Source of the DNA: Actinoplanes italicus
GTDB taxonomy: Bacteria > Actinomycetota > Actinomycetes > Mycobacteriales > Micromonosporaceae
Length of the DNA: 64,000 nt
Assembly (NCBI RefSeq): GCF_003001815.1
Contig: NZ_PVMZ01000016.1
Location: 124,001-188,000, forward strand
Reading direction: 5' to 3'
How positions within the stretch are numbered: position 1 is the stretch's first letter; every line of letters begins with the position of its first letter. The position numbers and the translations under genes are program-made. The notes beneath the pieces are model-generated. The model was not told where the DNA came from. It saw only the letters and a program-made list of their open reading frames with translations, and did no database searches. This document shows, piece after piece, positions 16,615-25,147 of the stretch.

Positions 16615-17283
16615 ATGGAGGAACTCGACGACCCGGTAGGCCGGTCCCTGCACGGCCACCACGCCCACCTGGCCCGCCGCGTCGGCAGCGCCGCCACCTA
16701 CCGGGCAGGCGTCGCCCGTTTCGCCGCGGTGCCGCCCGAGCCGACCGGATCCGACTGGGACGACCTCGCCCGGCTGCTCGGCAGCGGCCGGATGGCCGAC
16801 CTGTTCACGGCCGAGGTCACCCCTCCCCGGGGCTGGGAGCCGGCCTTCGAGGCGCCGGGCTTCCAGATGATCCTCGACCGGCCGCTGACGGCACCGGTCA
16901 TGGCGGACCCGCTCGGCCCCGGCGACGTGCCGGACATGCTGACTCTCGTCGAGCAGACACGGCCGGGGCCGTTCGGGGAGCGGACGATCGAGATGGGCGC
17001 CTTCTACGGCGTACGGGAGAACGGGATTTTGATCGCCATGGCCGGTGAACGCCTGAAGCCGCCCGGCTGGACCGAGATCAGCGCCGTCTGCACCGCCCAG
17101 GAGGCCCGCGGCCGAGGCCTGGGCACCCACCTGATCCAGGCGGCCGTGACCCGGATCCTCGCCCGGGGCGAGCGGCCGTTCCTGCACGTCCTGGCGCGCA
17201 ACACCGGCGCGATCCGCCTGTACGAGCACCTGGGCTTCATCGTCCGCCGCCCGGTCCGCTTCCACGGTTGTCTTGTGCCCTGA
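16615..17283 (+). CDS. GNAT-family N-acetyltransferase
   Basis: 222 residues from the ATG 6 bp after the preceding stop. The C-terminal half has the acetyl-CoA loop TEISAVCTAQEARGRGLGTHLIQAAVTRILARGERPFLHVLARNTGAIRLYEHLGF (R-G-x-G-L/T motif A and the B motif), matching FR47-type acetyltransferases. The N-terminal half is the divergent substrate-side domain. Probably co-transcribed with the TIR-WD40 gene, but no functional link is evident. Confidence 0.85.
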   Translation: MEELDDPVGRSLHGHHAHLARRVGSAATYRAGVARFAAVPPEPTGSDWDDLARLLGSGRMADLFTAEVTPPRGWEPAFEAPGFQMILDRPLTAPVMADPLGPGDVPDMLTLVEQTRPGPFGERTIEMGAFYGVRENGILIAMAGERLKPPGWTEISAVCTAQEARGRGLGTHLIQAAVTRILARGERPFLHVLARNTGAIRLYEHLGFIVRRPVRFHGCLVP

Positions 17284-17304
17284 CCCCATGGGAGAGGAAT
17301 CACC

Positions 17305-17470
17305 GACGGCTGGTCCGGTGTGCCGGCGGCCGGTGACGCCGTCGTGGTCGTCAGCCACCGGCCGCTGCCCGATCAGTCGCTGGTGAGGTTCCCGACGCGC
17401 CGTTCCACACCGCCGGTCGAGGCCGGCGTCGAGCTGGCGAAGCGATGCGGGCTCGTCGCTGGAGAGGTGA
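17305..17470 (+). pseudogene. Decayed fragment of a RibD_C/dihydrofolate-reductase-like gene
   Basis: Frame 1 reads WSGVPAAGDAVVVVSHRPLPD, a shifted frame reads VPDAPFHT, and the first frame resumes VEAGVELAKRCGLVAGEV. Stitched together they match the middle of DHFR-like reductases (compare VFVLTHERREPW...FHFVNDGIDSALKQAREAAG at 10180-10300). There is no start, no C-terminal glycine motif, and at least two frameshifts. The match is by eye and covers only about 55 residues. Confidence 0.4.
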
Positions 17471-17896
17471 CGGGAAACTCTGAGCGGACCGGGAGTACCC
17501 AGCTTTCGCAGTCGGGGTCCAGCTCGGCAGCCCCGTCTCAGCCCTCGAACCCAGGTGCCATGACGTGGCTTGGCTACGGCTGGGGCACACATCCAGGCTT
17601 CGCGTGTGCTCCTGACGTCGTCGGCAACAACGGTGAGGTCCCACGTCGCGGGTCCGTGGACGCCTGCCGTCGCCATCGCGGCGGCAGGGTCGCGCGCAAC
17701 GGCTACGTGTGATCCCGCCGCCGCAACACCGGCCCTGCACGGCGGCGCTCTCCGGAGCGCCGGATCAGGCCGCGCTCTTAGAGTCGGTCAAGCGATCCCG
17801 CTGCCGTCTTTTCCGCCCCGGGTTTGATGGAGATATTGCCGGCGGCTTCCACGGCTGAGCTACGGCTGGCGGGCCGCACCCTGACTGCGAAGGCTC
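17471..17896. other. Non-coding spacer between reductase remnant and minisatellite element
   Basis: No convincing gene on either strand. It holds one copy of CTTTCGCAGTCGGGGT (17503-17518), which recurs at 17906-17921 inside a hairpin and, inverted with changes, at 18528-18543. The rest shows no coding bias. Confidence 0.4.
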
Positions 17897-18552
17897 TCTA
17901 GACACCTTTCGCAGTCGGGGTTCCCGGCCCGTCAGCCGCATCCGTCTGAGCCGTGGTGGCGCCCGGTCGGCTGATGCCCTGGCGTTGCCGTCGTGGGCTC
18001 CGGGGTGACGGGGGTCGGTTACCGCCGCGGCCCGGTGCTGGACGATCAACTACGGCCGTTTTCGGAGCCGGGCTCCGGGATATCGCTGCCTCCGGCCCGG
18101 CAAAGGGTTCGCCGCCCACGGCTGGGCGATCAGGCGGCCTGGGGAAGGGTTCGCTGCGCACGGCTGGGCGATCAACAGCCCGGGAAAGGGTTCGCCGGGC
18201 ACGGCTGGGCGATCAACAGCCCGGGAAAGGGTTCGCCGGGCACGGCTGGGCGATCAACAGCCCGGGAAAGGGTTCGCCGGGCACGGCTGGGCGATCAACA
18301 GCCCGGGAAAGGGTTCGCCGGGCACGGCTGGGCGATCAACAGCCCGGGAAAGGGTTCGCCGGGCACGGCTGGGCGATCAACAGCCCGGGAAAGGGTTCGC
18401 TGCCCACGGCTGGGCGATCAACAGCCCGGGAAAGGGTTCGCTGCCCACGGCTGGGCGATCAACAGCCCGGGCACGGCTGGGCGATCAAGCGGCCCAGGAC
18501 AGGACCGTCCCCACCAGCCCCAACCCGACCCTGACCGCGAAAGGTGTCTAGA
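17897..18552. repeat. Segment bounded by 25-bp imperfect inverted repeats
   Basis: The left end 17897-17921 (beginning TCTAGACACCTTTCGC) is repeated in inverted orientation at 18528-18552 with two mismatches in 25 bp. Both outer ends carry TCTAGA. The right copy overlaps the stop codon of the TetR gene ending at 18548. The left copy also pairs with 17878-17893 as a local hairpin. Inside lies the 41-bp minisatellite. There is no transposase, so this could be a MITE-like unit or two related hairpin terminators in opposite orientation. Confidence 0.5.
18117..18487. repeat. Ten-copy tandem repeat, 41-bp period
   Basis: The core CACGGCTGGGCGATCA starts at 18117, 18159, 18200, 18241, 18282, 18323, 18364, 18405, 18446 and 18472. 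Central copies are identical or nearly so; the first and last diverge in the linker and the last spacing is only 26 bp. Each unit contains a small dyad, GGCTG-N9-CAGCC. Because 41 is not a multiple of three, the apparent long reading frames across it cycle through all frames and are not evidence for a protein. The near identity of central copies points to recent expansion. Confidence 0.9.
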
Positions 18553-19219
18553 CCCTGGGGGCCAGGGCGGGCAGTCCGGTCGCGGTGGCGGCGATCATGC
18601 GTTGCAGTGTTGGCCGGAACGGGGGAAACACTCGGGCGATCTCGGGTTCGCGCTCGTAGAGCTCGCGCAGTGCTTTCGGAGGGCGGGTCAAGGGGAACAG
18701 TTTCGCGACGAATGCGCTGGCGGCCATGACCAGGGAGGCACCGTCGGTGTCGGTCAGCTGTGGGCAGGCGGTGGTGATCTGCCGGCCGACGGTGAAGTAG
18801 GTGTCGATGGCCCACAGCTTGTAGACCCGCAGGGCCGCGACTGAAACGTTGTGTTCCAGCATCGTTTCGGCGTGGGTGGTCAGGTCGCAGTACAGCGGCC
18901 GGTCGGCGTACGCGTCGGCCAGCGCGCCCGCCGCAGCGGAGAAGCCGCTGGCGTGCTGCAGCGCGGCGCCGGCGGCAGCCGCCCAGCCGTTGCCTTCGCG
19001 CATCGTCAGTTGCAGATAGATCTCTTCGCGCGTACCGAAGTAGCGCAGAACGTTGGATTTGGCGAGCCCGACCGCGCCGGCGATGTCGCCCAGGCTGACC
19101 CGGGCGACTCCCGCGTCCCGGGCGAGATCAGCCGCGGCGGCGAGGATCGTCTCGCTGCGCTCGTTCTTCTGTTCCGGGCGCCTGGCCCGCTGAAAAGAGC
19201 TCTTCTCCATGACAGCCAT
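18548..19219 (-). CDS. TetR-family transcriptional regulator
   Basis: 223 residues from the ATG at 19219 (alternatives GTG 19222, ATG 19210), preceded by an AGGG stretch. The HTH is complete: RSETILAAAADLARDAGVARVSLGDIAGAVGLAKSNVLRYFGTREEIYLQLTMREG. The C-terminal domain resembles the TetR_C subtype of RutR/YcdC-like regulators (RPLYCDLTTHAETMLEHNVSVAALRVYKLWAIDTYFTVGRQ). The divergent hydrolase gene at 19321 and the SnoaL gene at 21705 share AT-rich dyads in their promoters and are probable targets. Confidence 0.92.
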   Translation of the reverse strand: MAVMEKSSFQRARRPEQKNERSETILAAAADLARDAGVARVSLGDIAGAVGLAKSNVLRYFGTREEIYLQLTMREGNGWAAAAGAALQHASGFSAAAGALADAYADRPLYCDLTTHAETMLEHNVSVAALRVYKLWAIDTYFTVGRQITTACPQLTDTDGASLVMAASAFVAKLFPLTRPPKALRELYEREPEIARVFPPFRPTLQRMIAATATGLPALAPRV

Positions 19220-19251
19220 CACCCTATCCCGCCCCGTAAAGGAACGGCATT

Positions 19252-19264
19252 CTCTTGTTAAGAG
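19252..19264. promoter_or_regulatory. Dyad CTCTT-GTT-AAGAG, probable TetR operator with overlapping promoter
   Basis: A perfect 5-bp-arm dyad lies between the divergent TetR (start 19219) and hydrolase (start 19321) genes. A possible promoter for the hydrolase is TTGTTA (19255-19260) with TATAAA (19276-19281), 15 bp apart. The downstream GTGTTCTTATAA recurs as GTGTTCTTGTAA at 21636-21647. Confidence 0.5.
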
Positions 19265-19320
19265 GACGGTGTTCTTATAAAGTCGTCGACCTGTTGCCCC
19301 TCGCTTCGAACGGCAGGTTC

Positions 19321-21327
19321 ATGGCTCTCAGCAGCACCGACCAACCTCGCACGACGAAAAGCACCGGTCAGCGCCGCTGGTCGGCGCCCCGAACTCTCGC
19401 CCTGGTCATCACCACGGGCATCGTCGCCGCACTCGTCTTCCTGGCCGTGCGACCGCAGAACACCATGGCTGTGCCGGACGGCGCGCGAGCCGGCGATCTC
19501 TCGATGCAGAAGTGCGACTACACCACCGAGGCAGGCACCGTACGAGCCGAGTGCGGCATCCTGGTCGTCCCGGAGAACCGGGGTGACCAGGCGTCCGACC
19601 TGATCGCCCTGCCGGTGGTGCGGATCCCCGCCTCGGCGCAGCAGCCCCGCGAACCGGTCTTCCGGCTGGGCGGTGGCCCCGGTGCGACGAACATGACCTT
19701 TCCTCAGGCGAGCCGGTTGACTGCTGAGCACGACGTGGTGCTCGTCGGCTACCGCGGGGTGGACGGATCACGGCGGCTCGACTGCCCCGAGGTCACCGGC
19801 GCGATGCACACCAAGGGCGACCTCACCGGCGCCGAGTCCCAGCGGGCCGTCACGATGGCCTTCGAGGCGTGTGCCGAGCGCCTGACCAGGCAGGGCGTCG
19901 ACCTCACCGCGTACTCCGTGGCACAGCGGGTCGACGACATCGAAGCCGCCCGCACCGCACTGCGCTACCCGAAGATCAACCTCCTCAGTTCGAGCGCCGG
20001 GACCCGGGCCGCGATGGTCTACTCCTGGCGGCACCCCGCGTCCCTGTTCCGCTCCGCGATGCTCTCCGTCAACCCGCCCGGCCACATGGTCTGGGATCCG
20101 AAGATCACCGACGATCAGATCAGCCGGTACGCACAGTTGTGCGCGGCCGACACCCGGTGCTCCTCCCGTACCGATGACCTGGTGGCCTCGATGCGGGACG
20201 TCGCCACCGACATGCCGCGGCGATGGGGCCCGTTCACCATCAACGAGGGCACCGTACGGATCGCGAGCATGTACGGCATGCACCACAACGGCCGCGGCTC
20301 CGCACCGCTCAACGCCCCCACCGTGATCGACGCCTACCTCAGCGGCCCTCGCGCGCTCTGGGCCATGTCCGTGCTCGGCGACCTGCAACTGCCCAGCTCG
20401 ATCGTCTGGGGCGAGTTCGCCTCGTTCGCCATGATCGACGCGCCCGCCGCGAAGAGTTTCTACCAGGCGGGCGGCGGCACCGGCTCCGTCCTGAACGGCG
20501 ACGCCACGGACTTTCTCTGGGGCGGCCCTTCGGGTTACTCCACTGTCTGGCCGGACAGTCCCGACAACGCGCAATACCGTACGCCGCGGCCCAGCACCGT
20601 GGAGACGCTCCTGGTCAGCGGCACCGTGGACTTCTCCACCCCGGCCGAGCTGGCCACCGATGAACTACTTCCCCTGCTGCCCAACGGCCACCAGGTGATC
20701 CTCCCCGAGCTGGGCCACACCGCCGACTTCTGGGCACACAACCCCGACGCGAGCAGCCACCTGCTCACCACCTTCTACAACAGCGGCGAGGTCGACGACT
20801 CCCGGTTCGGCACCCGCCCGGTCGACTTCGAACCCGGACAGTGGACCATGTCCACCATCGCGACGGTCCTGCTCTGCGTCACCGTCGGCGGCTCGCTGAT
20901 CGCCCTGGCCCTGCTCACCGCGATGGTCCGGCGGGCCCGCCGCGGCGGGTACAGCCCCCGGGCCGGTGCGTGGCTGCGCGCACTGACCCCGATCCCGCTC
21001 GGCCTGGGCGCCTGGTTCCTGAGCGCCTTGCTCGTCTGGGCACTGGGCCTGACCACCTTCGTGGCCGGCGCCACCGTGGTCGTACCCGCTGTCGGGGCGG
21101 CCGTGGGACTCGGCGTGACCGCAGCCTGGACTCGACGTGACCGTCCGCTGCGCCGTGGCCTGGTCGTAGCCCTCGGCGGGGCGGTCGCCGGAGCAGCCCT
21201 CGGTCACGGCGCAGGCTCGCCATTCCTCGCAACCCTCACCGCCATCGCGGGAGCAGCCGCATCAGCCAACCTCGCCCTGATGATCCTCGAATCCCGCCTG
21301 CGCGGCCCTCGCTCAGCGAGGGCCTGA
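19321..21327 (+). CDS. membrane-anchored alpha/beta-hydrolase (tripeptidyl-aminopeptidase-like)
   Basis: 668 residues from the ATG at 19321. A TM anchor is at about residues 22-45 (TLALVITTGIVAALVFLAV). The extracytoplasmic hydrolase domain has FRLGGGPGATN (oxyanion region), a nucleophile elbow reading SSSAGT instead of GxSxG, an Asp in VSGTVDFSTPAEL and the His in LPELGHTADFW, so Ser-Asp-His can still be assembled. Four C-terminal membrane spans follow (about 510-650). The cysteine-rich N-terminal part and LGGGPG resemble the proline-iminopeptidase/SlpD-SlpE group. Peptidase activity is inference. Divergent from and probably repressed by the TetR protein. Confidence 0.82.
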   Translation: MALSSTDQPRTTKSTGQRRWSAPRTLALVITTGIVAALVFLAVRPQNTMAVPDGARAGDLSMQKCDYTTEAGTVRAECGILVVPENRGDQASDLIALPVVRIPASAQQPREPVFRLGGGPGATNMTFPQASRLTAEHDVVLVGYRGVDGSRRLDCPEVTGAMHTKGDLTGAESQRAVTMAFEACAERLTRQGVDLTAYSVAQRVDDIEAARTALRYPKINLLSSSAGTRAAMVYSWRHPASLFRSAMLSVNPPGHMVWDPKITDDQISRYAQLCAADTRCSSRTDDLVASMRDVATDMPRRWGPFTINEGTVRIASMYGMHHNGRGSAPLNAPTVIDAYLSGPRALWAMSVLGDLQLPSSIVWGEFASFAMIDAPAAKSFYQAGGGTGSVLNGDATDFLWGGPSGYSTVWPDSPDNAQYRTPRPSTVETLLVSGTVDFSTPAELATDELLPLLPNGHQVILPELGHTADFWAHNPDASSHLLTTFYNSGEVDDSRFGTRPVDFEPGQWTMSTIATVLLCVTVGGSLIALALLTAMVRRARRGGYSPRAGAWLRALTPIPLGLGAWFLSALLVWALGLTTFVAGATVVVPAVGAAVGLGVTAAWTRRDRPLRRGLVVALGGAVAGAALGHGAGSPFLATLTAIAGAAASANLALMILESRLRGPRSARA

Positions 21328-21616
21328 CGGTCTTCCGCTCGGGGTGCCGATCGGCCGGCGGATCGCGGCAGCGACCGCCGGCCGCCGTCCTCGCCTGTCA
21401 CGGTCAAGCTCCACCGGCCCGATTCGCGCCGCTGTACCGCGCGGCCGGAGCCCTCGGGGCGTCACCTCGTTGCAACGGGGCCAGCGAGCTCGATCGGCTA
21501 TGTCCGCCAACTTCTGCGGGGGGCGGATCTGATTGTCTGAACGCCGGGCACGCGGCACCGCCGTGGTCGAGACATGCCGGTGCCGCACCGCGGACAGGCG
21601 GTTAAGAGAACGTCGT
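21328..21616. other. Intergenic region upstream of the SnoaL gene
   Basis: About 290 bp with no credible reading frame. The only signals I see are at its right end, where GTTAAGAGAACG (21601-21612) and the dyad at 21617 resemble the TetR operator region at 19252. Confidence 0.4.
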
Positions 21617-21631
21617 TTCCTTGTTTAGGAA
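21617..21631. promoter_or_regulatory. Dyad TTCCT-TGTTT-AGGAA, second probable TetR operator
   Basis: A perfect 5-bp-arm inverted repeat 74 bp upstream of the SnoaL start, followed by CGGTGTTCTTGTAAGG. The TetR/hydrolase promoter has CGGTGTTCTTATAAAG at the same relative place after its dyad, so both promoters probably bind one regulator. Confidence 0.45.
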
Positions 21632-21704
21632 TCGGTGTTCTTGTAAGGTTCGATGATCGATGTTCAGAGCTCCACTGCGGCCCACCTCACCCGAAGGCAG
21701 ACGC

Positions 21705-22163
21705 ATGACCACCAGCAGCACCGACCTCGGCGAAACTATCGACGCCTTCGTGGCCGCCTTCAACGACCCTCAGCCTGACCTCGACCGGGTCATGTCATTC
21801 TTCGCCGAGGATGCCCGCTACCTGCCCGGCCACGGACCTGAACTACACGGCCTCGCAGCCATCCGAGCGGAGTTCGCGCCGCAGTTCGCCGGTCGCTACG
21901 GCGCGATGACCTTCGACGTTTACGACCACGTGATCGACGAGTCCCGCCGCCGCGCGACGATCCGGTGGGCCTGCCGGTTGGACCTGACCGGCACGCACGG
22001 CGGGCGCGCGTTCCCGCCGGTGCGGTGGTTCGCCCGGATCCGCTATCGCGGTCGTTTGCAGTGGCACGGGCTGGACGTCTTCCACTTCAACGCCGCGGGA
22101 CAGATAACCGGCAAATTCACCTACGCAACATTCCGCCTGCCGCTCTGGGAACAGGCAAGCTGA
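21705..22163 (+). CDS. SnoaL-like (NTF2-fold) protein
   Basis: 152 residues from the ATG at 21705; an in-frame ATG at 21660 exists but lacks family similarity. The NTF2-like cone is recognisable: ETIDAFVAAFNDPQPDLDRVMSFFAEDARYLPGHGPELHGLAAIRAEFAPQFAG, then the paired strands ATIRWACRLDLTG and RLQWHGLDVFHFNAAGQITGKFTYA. The family comprises small isomerases, hydrolases and ligand binders. Its promoter resembles that of the TetR/hydrolase pair, so it may belong to the same regulon. Confidence 0.85.
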   Translation: MTTSSTDLGETIDAFVAAFNDPQPDLDRVMSFFAEDARYLPGHGPELHGLAAIRAEFAPQFAGRYGAMTFDVYDHVIDESRRRATIRWACRLDLTGTHGGRAFPPVRWFARIRYRGRLQWHGLDVFHFNAAGQITGKFTYATFRLPLWEQAS

Positions 22164-22303
22164 TCAGGTTGCCGTCGATCGCGGTGGTCAACGCCCGCGG
22201 TCATCCGTGGGCGCCGGCCCGAGACGACCGCGCCGGCAGGACGACGGAGAAAGTCGGCGATCCGAGGAGGCCCGCGGGCGGGTGATCCGCCGGTGAGCCG
22301 GAG

Positions 22304-22341
22304 CCGGGGGCATCCCACGCCTCGAGCAAGAATGCCCCCGG
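22304..22341. terminator. Hairpin terminator between convergent genes
   Basis: Perfect 10-bp arms CCGGGGGCAT (22304-22313) and ATGCCCCCGG (22332-22341) enclose an 18-nt loop. It sits between the SnoaL stop (22163) and the M14 peptidase stop (22349) and could serve both strands. Confidence 0.65.
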
Positions 22342-22348
22342 TCAGCTG

Positions 22349-24445
22349 TTACGGCTGCACGCTGCCCTGATCGCGGGCGATGCGGACCAGCTCCATCAGG
22401 CCGCCCGCGTACTCCTGGGACTCGGGGTGCGCCTCCTCGAACGGCGGCTGGAAACCGACGCCCTCCCACTGCTGGGTGGCCTCGTTCCAGCGGTCGTTGC
22501 CCACCTCGAAGTTCCAGGCCGTGATGCCGAGCTCGTAGTAGAGGTGGTCGGCCGAGTTGCCGGCCGCCGAGTAGAGCACGTCAGCGACGGGTCCGGTGTA
22601 CGCGGGCCAGGTGACCGTCCCACGCTCGGCGGAGATGGCGCCGACGATGCGCTTGGCGCTGTCCAGGAAGAACTTGGACTCGTCGATGGACGGCCGCGGC
22701 AGTGTGACGCGACCCGGAACCTTGTAGGCGCCCGGCGACCACATGAAGTAACCGCCGTAACTGTGCACGTTGAGCGAGAACTTGATGTTGCTGTGCTTGC
22801 TCGCGAGCGCCACGACGTTGCGGCTCTCGGCCTCGGACAGCTCACCGGTGCCGGCGTGGGTGCCGGACAGGCAGTTCGGGCTGCCGCCGACATAGCCGTC
22901 GAAGTACGACCCGACCGCGTAGTTGCGGTTCACGTCGACGCCCCACGAGTCGCGGTAGCGCGGGTCACGGCTGGCTCCCGTGCAGTGGTTGACCAGGTTC
23001 TTGCGCTGGAAATTGAAGTCGTTGAAGGAATAATGCGCGCCGTCCGGGTTCACCATCGGGATGATGAAGACGTCCGTGGAGTCGACGAGCGCGCGGGTGG
23101 CCGGGTCGGTCGCGTAGTTGGCCAGCAGCCGCTCCGCGAACTCCAGCGTGACCAGCGGGGTAGCCCATTCCCGGGCGTGTTCCTGCGAGTAGGCGAGCAC
23201 GCCGGGCTTCGACCCGTCGCGGAACTTGCCGATCCGCAGCGCCTGGACGGTCTGCGGGCCCTTCGGCACCTCGGTGCCCTTCAGGCCGTCGTCGAGCCGG
23301 ACCGGGGCCACGACCGGCATCGGCAGCCCGGCGGAGCCGTCCTCGACGAAGGCGCGGAACCGTTGCGGGAAGCGGGCGGTGATGAGGGCGGCGACGTCGT
23401 CGGTCGTGCTGATCACCTTGCCGGCGGCGTCCGTGGCGAGACTGACGGTCAGGACCCGGTCGCGGTACGAGGCAGCGAGCGCCCGATTCGGCCGGGCCGG
23501 GTCGACCGTGCGCGCCTGGACGCCGTTGAAGCCCTGGTCACCGAACTTGACCGACTCCACGACGACGGCCGCTGCGGCCGGGTCGCCCAGGTACGCGATG
23601 GCCGTACGCCGATAGCCCTGGGTCTTGTTCGGAAGGTTGATGACGTCGACAAGTGCCGGGTACTGCCGGTCGAGCCGCTTGATCCGGGCCCGGATGTCGG
23701 CAGGTGTCATGTAGGCGTCGATGAAGTCCTTCTGGTACCCACTGGGCAGCGCGGGCGGGGTGGCGCCCGGCCAGGCCTGCGGGGTGTTGGCGCGGGACTG
23801 GCCGCCGAGGCTGGAGGTGGCCGTGACCGACACCGGCTGCGCGGGCAGCGGCTGCGGCAGCGCGTAGTGGTACTGGTACTCGCCGGCGTCCTCGAAGCGG
23901 ACCAGCGGGTACGTGCCGGTGGCGCCGCTCGCGGTGCGCCAGGTGACGGTGATCTCGACGTCGGGGTCGTCGCTGGCGGTGGTGGCGACCTGGGTCTGCA
24001 GGAACGTGCGCCCGCTGGTGGTCCACCAGTAGGACTGCAGGAACTGCAGGGTGTCGGCGGCGGCCGGTGCGACGGTCCGGTTCTGGGCGAGCCGGCGGGC
24101 GCCGTCGGACTCGCGCTGGATCAGCTGGACGGCGGTGGCGCCCTCGGAGGTGAGGGCGCTGAGCTCACGGTCGTCGACGACCATGTCGAGCAGGACGGCG
24201 ACCGGTATGACCCGTGGCCGTGCGGCGACGTCGGCGCCCCGGGCGAGCAGGCGGTCGACGGCCGCCTCATCGGGTAGCTGGAAGCGGATCAGGGCCCGTT
24301 CGCCGTCGGCGAGTGTGATCGGCGCGGGGGTGGGCGCCTGGGCCTGCGCGGTGACCGGACCGGCGGCTGCCGGTTGGGTCGTGAGCAGTGCGGCGGTCAG
24401 GACGGTGGTGGCGACGGTGGCCAGCCAACGATGTCCGGACGACAT
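22349..24445 (-). CDS. secreted M14 zinc carboxypeptidase
   Basis: 698 residues with a strong GGAGG just before the ATG. A signal peptide ends near TTQPAAAGPV. After about 240 residues of pro/N-terminal region comes a peptidase M14 domain: zinc ligands HAREWATP (HxxE, about residue 421) and the later His in NVHSYGGYFMW, a substrate-binding Asn-Arg in DVNRNYA, and the catalytic Glu in ITAWNFEVG. A disulfide-prone Cys pair is visible (VNHCTG, PNCLSG). Length and order fit the large actinobacterial T-type carboxypeptidases. Extracellular peptide degradation is the likely role; stands alone in its transcription unit. Confidence 0.95.
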   Translation of the reverse strand: MSSGHRWLATVATTVLTAALLTTQPAAAGPVTAQAQAPTPAPITLADGERALIRFQLPDEAAVDRLLARGADVAARPRVIPVAVLLDMVVDDRELSALTSEGATAVQLIQRESDGARRLAQNRTVAPAAADTLQFLQSYWWTTSGRTFLQTQVATTASDDPDVEITVTWRTASGATGTYPLVRFEDAGEYQYHYALPQPLPAQPVSVTATSSLGGQSRANTPQAWPGATPPALPSGYQKDFIDAYMTPADIRARIKRLDRQYPALVDVINLPNKTQGYRRTAIAYLGDPAAAAVVVESVKFGDQGFNGVQARTVDPARPNRALAASYRDRVLTVSLATDAAGKVISTTDDVAALITARFPQRFRAFVEDGSAGLPMPVVAPVRLDDGLKGTEVPKGPQTVQALRIGKFRDGSKPGVLAYSQEHAREWATPLVTLEFAERLLANYATDPATRALVDSTDVFIIPMVNPDGAHYSFNDFNFQRKNLVNHCTGASRDPRYRDSWGVDVNRNYAVGSYFDGYVGGSPNCLSGTHAGTGELSEAESRNVVALASKHSNIKFSLNVHSYGGYFMWSPGAYKVPGRVTLPRPSIDESKFFLDSAKRIVGAISAERGTVTWPAYTGPVADVLYSAAGNSADHLYYELGITAWNFEVGNDRWNEATQQWEGVGFQPPFEEAHPESQEYAGGLMELVRIARDQGSVQP

Positions 24446-24505
24446 GGAACCTCCTGCGGCTGTGAAGGATGTCGCCCCTCACCGCAATCCATAGATCGCC
24501 ATATG

Positions 24506-25060
24506 TCAATGGCCACTGTCCGCCGTGTCGCGCAGGCCGACGCAGTCGTAGTCCCAGAAGGTGTTCGAGTAGACGAACGTCCCGGTCATCCAGGGCTCGT
24601 AGGCGGACAGTTTCACGACCTGGAACCCCGCGTCCGGGACACGCAGCGAGGGCTTCCGGAAGCCCTGGTCCACGGCGGGGACGAACCCCAGGCGGGAGTA
24701 GTAGCGGGGGTCCCCCTCCAGGAAGACCAGCGGGACACCCTGCTCGTCGAGTTGCTTCAGACCGGCGCGTACGAGCTCGGACCCGACACCCTGGCGCTGC
24801 CACCGCGGCTCGACGGCGAGAGGGCTCAGAGTCCGGATCGCCACGAGCTTCCGTGGTGCGTCGAGCAGCGCCCGGCTGAACATGACGCTCCCCACGATCT
24901 CGCCGGCCCGCTCCGACACCAGCGAGGTCACCGCCGGATCGTCGCGTCGCAGGGCGCCGACGAGTTGAGCCACCGTATTGCCGTGTTCGCCGCCGAAGGC
25001 GCGCCGATGGATCTCGACCACGACGTCGTGGTCGCCGGGCTGCTCGATACGAATGGCCAT
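24506..25060 (-). CDS. GNAT-family N-acetyltransferase (YhbS-like)
   Basis: 184 residues from the ATG at 25060. Motif A is clear: LSPLAVEPRWQRQGVGSELVRAGLKQLDEQGVPLVFLEGDPRYYSRLGFVPA. The GDPxYYxRxGF signature is characteristic of the YhbS/predicted N-acetyltransferase subfamily, whose substrates are not established. Upstream in-frame codons lack family similarity. A 60-bp gap separates it from the M14 gene. Confidence 0.9.
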   Translation of the reverse strand: MAIRIEQPGDHDVVVEIHRRAFGGEHGNTVAQLVGALRRDDPAVTSLVSERAGEIVGSVMFSRALLDAPRKLVAIRTLSPLAVEPRWQRQGVGSELVRAGLKQLDEQGVPLVFLEGDPRYYSRLGFVPAVDQGFRKPSLRVPDAGFQVVKLSAYEPWMTGTFVYSNTFWDYDCVGLRDTADSGH

Positions 25061-25147
25061 GGCAGGCAACGTAACGAGACGCGCTCGTGGGGCCAATCCA
25101 ATTACCCGTGTCAGTGCCGTGTCAGGGCCGTGTCCGCCGGCGCGCCG

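Noticed and set aside
18117..18487. Possible CRISPR array
   Set aside because: The whole 41-bp unit is repeated, with no unique spacers and no cas genes; it is a minisatellite.
17953..18844. Long open frames across the 41-bp repeats encoding Gly/Arg-rich repeat proteins
   Set aside because: The period is not a multiple of three, two frames are open in parallel, there is no ribosome site, and one frame runs antisense through the TetR gene.
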